Source: Aestuariivirga sp. | Lineage (GTDB): Bacteria; Pseudomonadota; Alphaproteobacteria; Rhizobiales; Aestuariivirgaceae | Direction of reading: 5' to 3' | Length of the DNA: 6,291 nt | Assembly (NCBI GenBank): GCA_020252385.1 | Contig: JADCDC010000232.1 | Location: 1 to 6,291, forward strand | Part shown: positions 1-5,757 of the stretch, piece by piece | How the letters are laid out: each line of letters begins with the position of its first letter | How positions within the stretch are numbered: the stretch's first letter is position 1 | The notes under the pieces: model-generated | The model's input: the letters and a program-made list of their open reading frames with translations, nothing else | The model's database searches: none | Told to the model about the DNA's origin: nothing | Made by a program: the position numbers and the translations under genes

Positions 1-1
1 C

Positions 2-664
2 ACCTTCGCCTATGCATTCTTTCTGTTCTACATGCGTTTCAGTGTCTTTCTCGCCCTGCCGCTGGCGCTGGCACGCGGCATCGGCGGCACGCTTCTCGTG
101 CTGTTGAGGAAGCGGCGGAAGCGTCAGAACAAGTTCGCCGACCAGTTGCCGGACGCCCTCGAACTCATCGCCAGGAGCCTCAAGGCCGGACACCCGCTGG
201 CGGTCGCTCTGACGCTGGCGGCCCGCGAAATCGCGGATCCCCTGGGCAGCGAATTCGGCATCTTCAGCGACGAGCTCGCCTATGGCTTCCCAATGACCCG
301 CGCACTGCGGAACCTGCAGGTTCGTGTCGGCCAGGAGGATCTCGGCGTGTTGGCGACGGGAATCATCATCCAGAGCGAGGTGGGCGGCAATCTCATCGAA
401 CTGGTCAGCAGCCTGTCGAACCTCCTGCGGGAACGGGTGAAGATGCGCCGCAAGGTGCGGGTGCTGACATCGGAGGGCCGCGCCTCCGGCATCATGCTGT
501 CGATCCTGCCGATCTTCATCTTCATCGGCCTCAATCTGGTGTCGCCGAAATACTATGGCGCCGTGTGGGACCGCCCGTCGGTAACGATCTCGCTTATCTG
601 CGGCATGATCTGGATGCTGCTCGGCAACCTCGTGATCTACAAGATGGTGAATTTCAAGTACTAG
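2..664 (+). CDS. tadB: Tad pilus inner-membrane platform protein TadB (3' part, 5' end outside window)
   Basis: This is the C-terminal 220 residues of a TadB-like protein. With TadC it forms the inner-membrane platform on which the TadA ATPase drives Flp pilus assembly. The frame is open to the window edge, and the first ATG (base 32) lies inside a hydrophobic segment, so it is an internal methionine rather than the start. TadB is usually about 300 residues, so roughly the first third is missing. The fragment shows a membrane segment, a basic stretch (RKRRKRQNK), then a T2SSF-type cytoplasmic domain beginning QLPDALELIARSLKAGHPL and continuing through a GGNLIEL motif and LTSEGRASG. Two C-terminal membrane helices follow, around the LSILPIFIFIGLNL segment and the last 25 residues. 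The stop TAG lies 1 nt before the tadC start, so the two genes are very probably translationally coupled. The family is clear; the TadB/TadC distinction rests on gene order and the C-terminal helix layout. Confidence 0.93.
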   Translation, partial: TFAYAFFLFYMRFSVFLALPLALARGIGGTLLVLLRKRRKRQNKFADQLPDALELIARSLKAGHPLAVALTLAAREIADPLGSEFGIFSDELAYGFPMTRALRNLQVRVGQEDLGVLATGIIIQSEVGGNLIELVSSLSNLLRERVKMRRKVRVLTSEGRASGIMLSILPIFIFIGLNLVSPKYYGAVWDRPSVTISLICGMIWMLLGNLVIYKMVNFKY

Positions 665-665
665 C

Positions 666-1637
666 ATGAACATCCTGGACCCAAAGATACTCGACCTTGC
701 GGGCTACCTGGCAACCGGAGTCCTGATCGTTCTGGTCATCTGGTTCCTGGGCACGCTGATTTCGAGGTGGGCAGCGATCCGTTCACGCCAGCGCAGCCAC
801 CTGAACGACATTCAGGAGGAGCTGGAGAACGGCTTTTCCGACCTCGACTTCGAGCAGTCCGAACGCAGGTCCGAATTGTCCGCGCGAATCAATTCATGGG
901 TTGAGCGCCTCATGAACAATCCGCGCTACGGTGCGCGCGTTCACCAGCGGCTGCTGATGGCCGGGATCTTCAATCCCAACGCTGTTGGCGTGTTCATCGC
1001 ACTCCGCGTGGTCCTGGCACTCCTCCTGCCACTGTCGCTCGCGATTGCCATGCAGCTCTTTGCCGACAACAGCGGCCCCCTCGTGGTGATCGGCCTTCCG
1101 ATCGCAACCGCCGTGCTCGGGTTGTTCCTGCCGGATTACTACCTTGCCCGGCGCACCCGGCGTTACGAGGACGAGTGCCGGCGCGGGTTTCCCGACCTTC
1201 TCGACCTGCTCGTGGTCGCGACGGATGCCGGAATGGGCCTCGAGCAGGCGATCGGCCGGGTGGGCAGCGAGATCATCACCAACTATCCGGGTCTCGGCGC
1301 CAACATCTATCTGATGACGCTCGAACTGCGCATGGGTCGCGGCTTCTCGGAAGCCCTCAACAACCTCGTTTCACGCACCGGCGTGCCCGAGATCCGGAGC
1401 TTCGCGACCCTGCTGCAGCAGTCCCGCGAGCTCGGTTCGAGTGTTACGGCCGCCTTGCGGATCTACAGCGAAGACATGCGGCACAAGCGCATGTCCGTTG
1501 CCGAGGAGAAGGCCTATGCGCTTCCGGCGAAGATGGTGCTGCCGCTGGCGCTCTTCCTGTTTCCCGTTATCGTGCTGATCGTCATGCTTCCGGTGATCAT
1601 CAGGATCAGCCAGGCATTCACCCAGATAACGAGTTAG
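666..1637 (+). CDS. tadC: Tad pilus inner-membrane platform protein TadC
   Basis: A complete 323-residue protein, a normal TadC length. It is the partner of TadB in the inner-membrane assembly platform of the Flp/Tad pilus. Predicted membrane helices lie near residues 12-34, 108-130, 137-158 and 288-314. The second T2SSF-type domain occupies about 175-305 and carries the TadC-like sequence FPDLLDLLVVATDAGMGLEQA (residues 175-195), then RMGRGFSEAL, SRTGVPEIRSF, and the region ahead of the last helix (KRMSVAEEKAYALPAKM). Residues 40-80 form a charged, Glu/Arg-rich cytoplasmic stretch. The ATG at 666 follows the tadB stop by 1 nt. No strong Shine-Dalgarno sequence is visible there, which fits coupled translation from tadB. 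The next gene begins 15 nt after the stop. Nothing in the sequence suggests damage. Confidence 0.95.
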   Translation: MNILDPKILDLAGYLATGVLIVLVIWFLGTLISRWAAIRSRQRSHLNDIQEELENGFSDLDFEQSERRSELSARINSWVERLMNNPRYGARVHQRLLMAGIFNPNAVGVFIALRVVLALLLPLSLAIAMQLFADNSGPLVVIGLPIATAVLGLFLPDYYLARRTRRYEDECRRGFPDLLDLLVVATDAGMGLEQAIGRVGSEIITNYPGLGANIYLMTLELRMGRGFSEALNNLVSRTGVPEIRSFATLLQQSRELGSSVTAALRIYSEDMRHKRMSVAEEKAYALPAKMVLPLALFLFPVIVLIVMLPVIIRISQAFTQITS

Positions 1638-1652
1638 GACCGAGGCGGCATC

Positions 1653-2186
1653 ATGGGGATCACCATCCCGACACACCTTCTTCTTCTGGCGGTCCTGCTC
1701 GCGGGCTGCGGCGAGACGCCAAGTCTCGACAGAACGCAGGCCAAATCCGAACTCTCGGGCTGCAAGCTTCTGGACACCATGGCCGACGACAGGGCGAGTG
1801 CCGACCCACGGCAGCTGAAGCTGATCAGCGAGGCGAAGGAAAGCTACCGCAAAGGCGAGTACGGGGTGGCCGAGGCAAAGTTCAGGAAAGCCACGGAGGA
1901 TACCGCATTCGGCATGGCCAGCACATCGCGCGTGGCCACCCTCGAAGCCTGGTACGGGCTGGCTGCCTCCTATGACCAGCTCCGCCGCTTCGATCTCGCC
2001 GACCCCGTCTACACCCACATCAAGAGCAATTATGGCGAGAGCGTCACCTACTTCAACAACTACGGCTACTCGCTCAGGCTTCGCGGCGACACGGCCGGAG
2101 CACGCAGGGAGTTCGAGAAGGCCATGCGCCTTGCCCCCACCTGCCAGATCACCCGCAACAACCTCGAAGCACTCGGGAACAACTGA
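1653..2186 (+). CDS. tadD: TadD-like TPR lipoprotein of the Tad pilus locus
   Basis: A 177-residue putative outer-membrane lipoprotein. The N-terminus has a hydrophobic core ending in a lipobox L16-A17-G18-C19, with Gly rather than Asp at +2, compatible with outer-membrane sorting. Three TPR-like helix pairs follow, near residues 56-84 (AKESYRKGEYGVAEAKF), 96-127 and 133-162 (NNYGYSLRLRGDTAGARREF), ending with the family-like RNNLEAL. TadD proteins are TPR lipoproteins needed for Tad secretion, thought to act as pilotin-like factors for secretin assembly; the assignment here rests on architecture plus position after tadC. It is shorter than many TadD proteins. Two mature-region cysteines, C37 and C164, could form a disulfide. 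The start is fixed: a GAGG motif (1642-1645) sits 7 nt upstream and an in-frame stop overlaps the tadC end. Unusually, the signal n-region has no Lys or Arg before the hydrophobic core. Confidence 0.85.
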   Translation: MGITIPTHLLLLAVLLAGCGETPSLDRTQAKSELSGCKLLDTMADDRASADPRQLKLISEAKESYRKGEYGVAEAKFRKATEDTAFGMASTSRVATLEAWYGLAASYDQLRRFDLADPVYTHIKSNYGESVTYFNNYGYSLRLRGDTAGARREFEKAMRLAPTCQITRNNLEALGNN

Positions 2187-2217
2187 TCACGAGCGCGTCA
2201 CCTGAACAGGCTCCGCC

Positions 2218-2688
2218 ATGATTGCCTCACTGCCAGCCTACCTGTTTGCCGCCCTGCTCATCGCCGCAGCCGCGGGCGATGCGCTGTACTTCCGCATTCC
2301 GAACCAGCTGGTCCTGCTGATTGCGGGGCTGTTCCTTCCGGTGGCCCTTTTGGCCGGACTGGGCCTCCCCGCCATCGGCACCCACCTGGCGATTTCCGGC
2401 GCAGTGCTGCTCGGTGGGTTCCTGCTCTTCGCCCTGGGGCTGTTCGGGGGCGGTGACGCCAAGCTGCTCGCTGCCGCGGCCCTCTGGCTCGGCTGGCCGG
2501 CGCTGCTGCCCTTCCTCGTGTGGACCGCGCTGGCAGGCGGCCTTCTCGGCATGCTGATTGGCCTGCGCGTGCTGTTCGACAGGTTTGTGCGCAAGGCGCC
2601 CGTCAACCGGGACGTGCCCTATGGAATAGCGCTCGCATCGGGCGCGATCATCGCCCTGCCGCAATGCGCCTGGATGTGGGGTTCCTGA
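2218..2688 (+). CDS. cpaA: A24-family prepilin peptidase, CpaA/TadV type
   Basis: A 156-residue integral membrane aspartyl protease that should cleave the leader peptides of Flp pilin and TadE/F-type pseudopilins at the inner membrane. Both catalytic aspartates of the A24 family are visible: D21 in GDALYFRIPNQ and D80 in the GxGD motif FGGGDAKL. The conserved VPYGIA segment follows near the C-terminus. Almost the whole chain is hydrophobic, with about five to six helices. Its length fits the minimal CpaA/TadV class, which lacks the N-terminal methyltransferase domain and zinc-binding cysteines of PilD-type enzymes. It starts 31 nt after the TPR lipoprotein gene, with only a weak ribosome-binding site (ACAGG, 2206-2210). 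In many Tad loci this gene sits next to the pilin gene near the 5' end; here it is the last recognisable Tad gene before an unrelated cassette. Confidence 0.93.
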   Translation: MIASLPAYLFAALLIAAAAGDALYFRIPNQLVLLIAGLFLPVALLAGLGLPAIGTHLAISGAVLLGGFLLFALGLFGGGDAKLLAAAALWLGWPALLPFLVWTALAGGLLGMLIGLRVLFDRFVRKAPVNRDVPYGIALASGAIIALPQCAWMWGS

Positions 2689-2750
2689 GCGGCAACATAT
2701 GGTGACACCCCCATGATCATGGGATAAACAGCAGCCCCGGGGGGTTCGCC
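2689..2750 (+). promoter_or_regulatory. Intergenic gap with possible promoter for the glycosyltransferase/PqqD/kinase cassette
   Basis: This is the largest non-coding stretch in the window and separates the Tad genes from the second cassette. GTGACA (2702-2707) matches five of six positions of a sigma-70 -35 box. GATAAA (2723-2728) matches four of six of a -10 box, but the 15-nt spacing is short. A 14-bp palindrome occupies most of the spacer between them. A run of six G (2739-2744) lies 6 nt ahead of the GTG start and could serve as a ribosome-binding site. The hexamer matches are weak enough to occur by chance, so the promoter is an inference from position and should be treated as tentative. 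No T-run follows any stem, so I see no rho-independent terminator for the Tad genes. Confidence 0.3.
2710..2723. repeat. Perfect 14-bp palindrome in the intergenic gap
   Basis: CCCATGATCATGGG is identical to its own reverse complement. It has no loop, so it looks more like a binding site for a dimeric protein than an RNA hairpin. It falls between the candidate -35 and -10 hexamers, where a repressor would block polymerase. The palindrome itself is certain; an operator role is inference. A shorter palindrome, CCCCGGGG (2735-2742), lies just downstream and overlaps the G-run before the next start codon. Confidence 0.5.
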
Positions 2751-3542
2751 GTGCCGGACTCTCCCGCCACGGCAGCAGGGCCATCAGAATACGTGACCGA
2801 ACCATCCGTTTCCGTCATCATCCCGGCGCGGGACATGGGGGCATTCCTCGGCTTCGCGCTGTCCTCTATCTGGCGGCAGAACCATCGGGAGCTCGAGGTG
2901 ATCGTGGTCGATGCCGGATCGCGTGACGGAACGGCGGAACTCGTCGAGCGCCAGAGGGATGACGGCCACCCCTTGCGCCTCCTTCGGCAGGAGGCCATGC
3001 ATCCCGCAAGGGCGCGCAACATCGGTATCGCCGCGGCGCGCGCACCGCTCATCGCCTTTCTCGATGCGGACGACCTCTGGCCGGCAGGCAAGCTGGAGCG
3101 GCAGCTGGGCAGGCTCGCGGCCCGGCGCGATCTCCAGATGGTATCGGGCTACGTGACCTATTTCGAGACGCCAGCCGAGGACGGACTGGGGCCCATGCCC
3201 GGAAGCCGGACCGAAACCTTGTTCCATGTCCATGTCGGCGCCTGCATCTACCGGCGCGAGGTCTTCGAGACAATCGGCGGCGCCTTCGATGAGGCCTTCA
3301 TCTACAGCGAGGACGTCGATCTGATGCTCCGCGTCCGGGAGGCGGGCATTCCCTTCACCATTCTCCGCAGTGCCGAACTCTATTATCGCCGCCATCCGGA
3401 TTCGATGATGTCGAGGGCTGATCCTGCCAAGGACGCCAGCCTCCGCCTCGCCATGAGCAGGTCCTTGCGGCGCAGGCGCGAGCGGGGCACTCTCGGGACG
3501 CCGCTTCCCGACTTCTCCAGTTTTCTGGAACCTTTGGCATGA
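2751..3542 (+). CDS. Family 2 glycosyltransferase (GT-A fold), first of a tandem pair
   Basis: A 263-residue cytoplasmic enzyme expected to transfer a sugar from a nucleotide-sugar donor; neither donor nor acceptor can be read from the sequence. GT2 landmarks appear in order: VSVIIPARD (20-28), VIVVDAGSRDGT (50-61), the metal-binding FLDADDLW (103-110, DXD at 105-107), the acceptor-side YSEDVDLMLRV (185-195) with the likely base in E187/D188, and YYRRHPDSMMS (211-221). An Arg-rich tail (240-245) follows. No membrane helices are evident, so it is not a polymerising or dolichol-type GT2. The start is GTG; no ATG, GTG or TTG occurs further upstream in frame, and a G-run lies 6 nt before it. A GTG at 2793 is an alternative that would remove 14 residues and still keep the fold. 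The stop overlaps the next start in ATGA, so it is coupled to the second glycosyltransferase gene. Confidence 0.9.
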   Translation: MPDSPATAAGPSEYVTEPSVSVIIPARDMGAFLGFALSSIWRQNHRELEVIVVDAGSRDGTAELVERQRDDGHPLRLLRQEAMHPARARNIGIAAARAPLIAFLDADDLWPAGKLERQLGRLAARRDLQMVSGYVTYFETPAEDGLGPMPGSRTETLFHVHVGACIYRREVFETIGGAFDEAFIYSEDVDLMLRVREAGIPFTILRSAELYYRRHPDSMMSRADPAKDASLRLAMSRSLRRRRERGTLGTPLPDFSSFLEPLA

Positions 3543-4270
3543 GTTCCGTCACCGTCGTCATACCTGCCTACAATGCGGCGCGCACGCTGGGCGAAACCCT
3601 CGCCAGCGTCATGCGCCAGACGCTGCCGGTGGCCGAGATCATCGTGGTCGACGATGGGTCAACGGATGGCACCGCGGCCGTCGCCGCGGCATGCGGGGGT
3701 GTGCACCTCCTCCGGCAGCAAAATGCCGGGCCGGGCGCTGCGGCAAATGCAGGTGCTGGCGCCGCGACAGGAACCGTCCTCGCCTTCCTCGATGCCGACG
3801 ATCTTTGGACCGAGAACGCGATAGCCTCTCACCTGGCGCTTCTCGACGGCGATTCTGCAATCGATGGCACCGCCGGATACATGGAGGAATTCGTCTGTCC
3901 TTCCGAGCCCGCTGATGCGCGAAGCCGCTTCAGACCGCGGGCGCGAGTGGCATGCTGGCTTGGGGGCGGCATGGCTGTGCGCGCCAAGGCGTTCCGCTCA
4001 GTCGGAGCCTTCGATGCTGGGCTGCGTGCTGGACACTGGATCGACTGGATGGACCGCGCCAAGCGGGCGGGCCTCCGTTTTGCGCTGCATGACACGCTGG
4101 TGCTGCGGCGCAGGCTTCACCGGAACTCCATGAGCATGGAAGACGAGACAAGGAACGGCAGGGGACTCCTGGAGATGGCGCACAAGGCCCTGCTCCGGCG
4201 CCGGCAGGAAGCGGCGGCGCAGAAGCCTCCAGCCCGACAACAACCGATGACGAGGGAAGATCCGCAATGA
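3539..4270 (+). CDS. Family 2 glycosyltransferase (GT-A fold), second of a tandem pair, atypical catalytic-base motif
   Basis: A 243-residue GT2 paralogue of the preceding protein. It has VTVVIPAYNAA (4-14), VVDDGSTDGT (36-45), a Gly/Ala-rich stretch (GPGAAANAGAGAATG, 64-78) and FLDADDLW (83-90). The later region aligns by eye with the first enzyme, but its E187-D188 pair is replaced by H166-W167 (AGHWIDWMDRA, 164-174), leaving D169 as the only nearby acid. It then has LRRRLHRNSMS (189-199), another Arg cluster (RRR, 220-222) like its neighbour's, and a Gln/Pro-rich tail. From memory, glycosyltransferases in PqqD/HprK-type clusters often carry such a 'DW' motif, so this may be a subfamily trait rather than decay. 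The ATG overlaps the upstream stop by 4 nt; a GGAA (3527-3530) lies 8 nt before it, partly inside a 5-bp stem with a TTTT loop (3516-3529). It overlaps the PqqD-like gene in another ATGA. Confidence 0.87.
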   Translation: MSSVTVVIPAYNAARTLGETLASVMRQTLPVAEIIVVDDGSTDGTAAVAAACGGVHLLRQQNAGPGAAANAGAGAATGTVLAFLDADDLWTENAIASHLALLDGDSAIDGTAGYMEEFVCPSEPADARSRFRPRARVACWLGGGMAVRAKAFRSVGAFDAGLRAGHWIDWMDRAKRAGLRFALHDTLVLRRRLHRNSMSMEDETRNGRGLLEMAHKALLRRRQEAAAQKPPARQQPMTREDPQ

Positions 4271-4698
4271 CTGCTTTCGCCGTGAACAAGAAGATCGTCG
4301 CGGATGTCTTTGCCGACGAGACGGTGCTGATCAATGTCGAGAAGGGGCTCTATTTCAGCATGCAGGGCAGTGCCACCCAGATCTGGCAGGCCTTCGAGAC
4401 GCCGCAGACGGTTTCTACCGTGCTGGCCGCGCTCACCTCCGGCCTGAGCCCGGCACAGGGCGAGGAGGTGGCGGGAACGGTGGCGGCGATGATCGAGCAT
4501 GAGCTGCTGGTCGAGGCCGAGGCGCCTCCGGCGGGTGGCGGCACGACGCTCTACAGCCTCGCCGGGGTGGCCTATGCCGTGCCGGTGCTGAGCGTGTTCA
4601 GCGACCTGGCAGAGCTGATCGCCATCGATCCCGTGCATGAGGTCGATGAGGGATCTGGCTGGCCCGTGCGCCCGGCCACCTTCCCGGGAGCCACATGA
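4267..4698 (+). CDS. PqqD-like protein with C-terminal DPxHxVD..GWP tail
   Basis: A 143-residue protein. Residues about 5-85 are a PqqD-like winged-helix domain, the fold that acts as a RiPP recognition element by binding leader peptides. The diagnostic stretch is DETVLINVEKGLYFSM and then GSATQIW (residues 17-40), followed by a helical half ending in HELLVEAE. A Pro/Gly linker (87-93) leads to a tail with FSDLAELIAIDPVHEVD (111-127) and GWP (131-133). Tails of this kind are familiar to me from PqqD-family proteins encoded beside HprK-related kinases ('HPr-rel-A system PqqD family peptide chaperone'); this is recalled, not searched. It is not expected to be PQQ synthesis PqqD: no pqqA, pqqB, pqqC or pqqE is present. 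The start is supported by GAGGGA (4252-4257) 9 nt upstream and by the ATGA overlap with the glycosyltransferase gene. The next gene starts 6 nt after its stop. Confidence 0.85.
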   Translation: MTAFAVNKKIVADVFADETVLINVEKGLYFSMQGSATQIWQAFETPQTVSTVLAALTSGLSPAQGEEVAGTVAAMIEHELLVEAEAPPAGGGTTLYSLAGVAYAVPVLSVFSDLAELIAIDPVHEVDEGSGWPVRPATFPGAT

Positions 4699-4704
4699 CC
4701 GGCG

Positions 4705-5757
4705 ATGACCGATGAGCGGCACGCGCAATCAACCAGCCTGCTGCGGGCGCTCCTGCGGCATGGCCTGTCGCTCCTGGAACCCCAGGAGCGCAAGCGCAGC
4801 CATTGCCGCATGGGTCCCGTCTCCTGCACGATCTCATCAAACAGCGATGCGCTGCACGAGGCCTTGACGCGCTGCCTGCTTCCAGGCGGAAGCGGCGGCG
4901 ACCTGCACATCGGGATACTGAGCGGCAGTGAGCCGCCCTGCGCGGCCCCACCGACCGGGCACCTGCCCCATACGGACGCGCGCCACCTCGAGCGCCTTCA
5001 TATCGCGGCCGATGGCTCGCTCACCGCCATGTACAACCCTGACCACGGGCAATGGCTCATCCTCGACCACCAAAGCCGGGAAGGGCTGCTGTGGATCGGG
5101 GAGGAGGCGCTGCTTCCCGCATGGGAACAGGGCTCGCCCTTCAAGACCCTGCTCAACTGGTTCATCGCGCCATCGGCATTCTTCATGGTGCATGCGGGTG
5201 CGGTGGGCTCCGAAACCGGCGGCTGCCTGCTCGTCGGACAGGGCGGTTCGGGCAAGTCGACCACCGTCGCCGCGTGTTTCGAGGCTGGCATGCGGGTCTG
5301 CGGCGACGATCTCATTCTTGTCGAAGAACGGGCGGCGGGCTACCGGGCCTATGGGCTCTATGACTCGGTGAAGCTCGACCCCGCGAGCAGCATCAGGATG
5401 CCCAGATCCCTCGCCTCCGCCCCCTTCACGCCATGCGCGGGAAAGCGGCTCGTCCGCTATTCCGATGTGCGGGCCAACGGCCTTACGCGCGAAATGCCGC
5501 TCCGGGCAGTGGTCAGAAGCGTCATCGCGCACCGCCCCGGCAGCGTCATCGTGCCGGAGAGCCCGGCGGCGATGCTGAAGGCACTGGTTCCACCAACGGT
5601 GTTCCTGCTGCGCGGCAGGGAAGAGGCCGCCATCCCGAAGCTGGGGCGGCTCGTGCGCGCACTTCCCTGCTTCCGGCTGGAACTGGGCAGCGATCCGCAG
5701 GAGGCGGCTTCATGCCTCGCAGGGTGGCTTGCGGCGTCGTGGAGCGAGGCATCCTGA
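4705..5757 (+). CDS. HprK-related P-loop kinase-like protein (HprK-related kinase A type)
   Basis: A 350-residue protein whose C-terminal half resembles the catalytic domain of HPr kinase/phosphorylase. It shows MVHAGAVG (161-168), a Walker A motif GQGGSGKST (178-186, K184), and a GDDLILVE segment (200-207) fitting the Walker B/GDD position. A Tyr-rich YGLYDSVKL (216-224) follows. Residues about 30-160 form a family-type N-terminal region (MGPVSCTISSN, later YNPDHGQWLILD) that is not the classical HprK N-domain. I do not see the HprK signature after the GDD region. No HPr or PTS gene is nearby, so the target is probably not HPr; a peptide or protein held by the upstream PqqD-like protein is a reasonable guess. 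HprK-like kinases are known in some lasso-peptide clusters, where they phosphorylate the precursor. ATG 4705 is the first in-frame start; GGGAG (4686-4690) lies 14 nt upstream. Its TGA overlaps the next ATG by 1 nt. Confidence 0.85.
   Translation: MTDERHAQSTSLLRALLRHGLSLLEPQERKRSHCRMGPVSCTISSNSDALHEALTRCLLPGGSGGDLHIGILSGSEPPCAAPPTGHLPHTDARHLERLHIAADGSLTAMYNPDHGQWLILDHQSREGLLWIGEEALLPAWEQGSPFKTLLNWFIAPSAFFMVHAGAVGSETGGCLLVGQGGSGKSTTVAACFEAGMRVCGDDLILVEERAAGYRAYGLYDSVKLDPASSIRMPRSLASAPFTPCAGKRLVRYSDVRANGLTREMPLRAVVRSVIAHRPGSVIVPESPAAMLKALVPPTVFLLRGREEAAIPKLGRLVRALPCFRLELGSDPQEAASCLAGWLAASWSEAS

Noticed and set aside
1175..1975. 266-codon + strand open frame across the tadC/tadD junction
   Set aside because: It lies in another frame over two well-supported genes; its translation is Arg/Pro/Gly/His-rich with no family features, typical of GC-rich shadow frames.
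1371..2018. 215-codon - strand open frame
   Set aside because: Antisense to tadC and tadD, low-complexity composition, no recognisable domain.
2713..2727. Tiny ATG-ATC-ATG-GGA-TAA frame before the first glycosyltransferase, a possible leader peptide
   Set aside because: It arises from the palindrome itself and has no convincing ribosome-binding site; too short to support.
2689..2750. Rho-independent terminator after the Tad genes
   Set aside because: The palindromes have no loop and no downstream T-run.
2227..2805. 192-codon - strand open frame over the prepilin peptidase and the intergenic gap
   Set aside because: Antisense to a gene with both catalytic Asp motifs; the translation is Gln/Glu/Arg-rich mirror sequence.
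3516..3529. TCCAG-TTTT-CTGGA hairpin overlapping the putative ribosome-binding site of the second glycosyltransferase
   Set aside because: A 5-bp stem inside coding sequence is common by chance, and ATGA coupling explains initiation without it.
4267..4698. PqqD of pyrroloquinoline quinone biosynthesis
   Set aside because: No pqqA, pqqB, pqqC or pqqE nearby, the C-terminal tail is unlike canonical PqqD, and the HprK-like neighbour points to a different system.
4117..4728. 203-codon - strand open frame over the PqqD-like gene
   Set aside because: Antisense to a clear PqqD-like domain and without its own motifs.
4837..5532. 231-codon - strand open frame over the kinase-like gene
   Set aside because: Antisense to the Walker A-containing frame; composition typical of reverse-strand shadows in GC-rich DNA.
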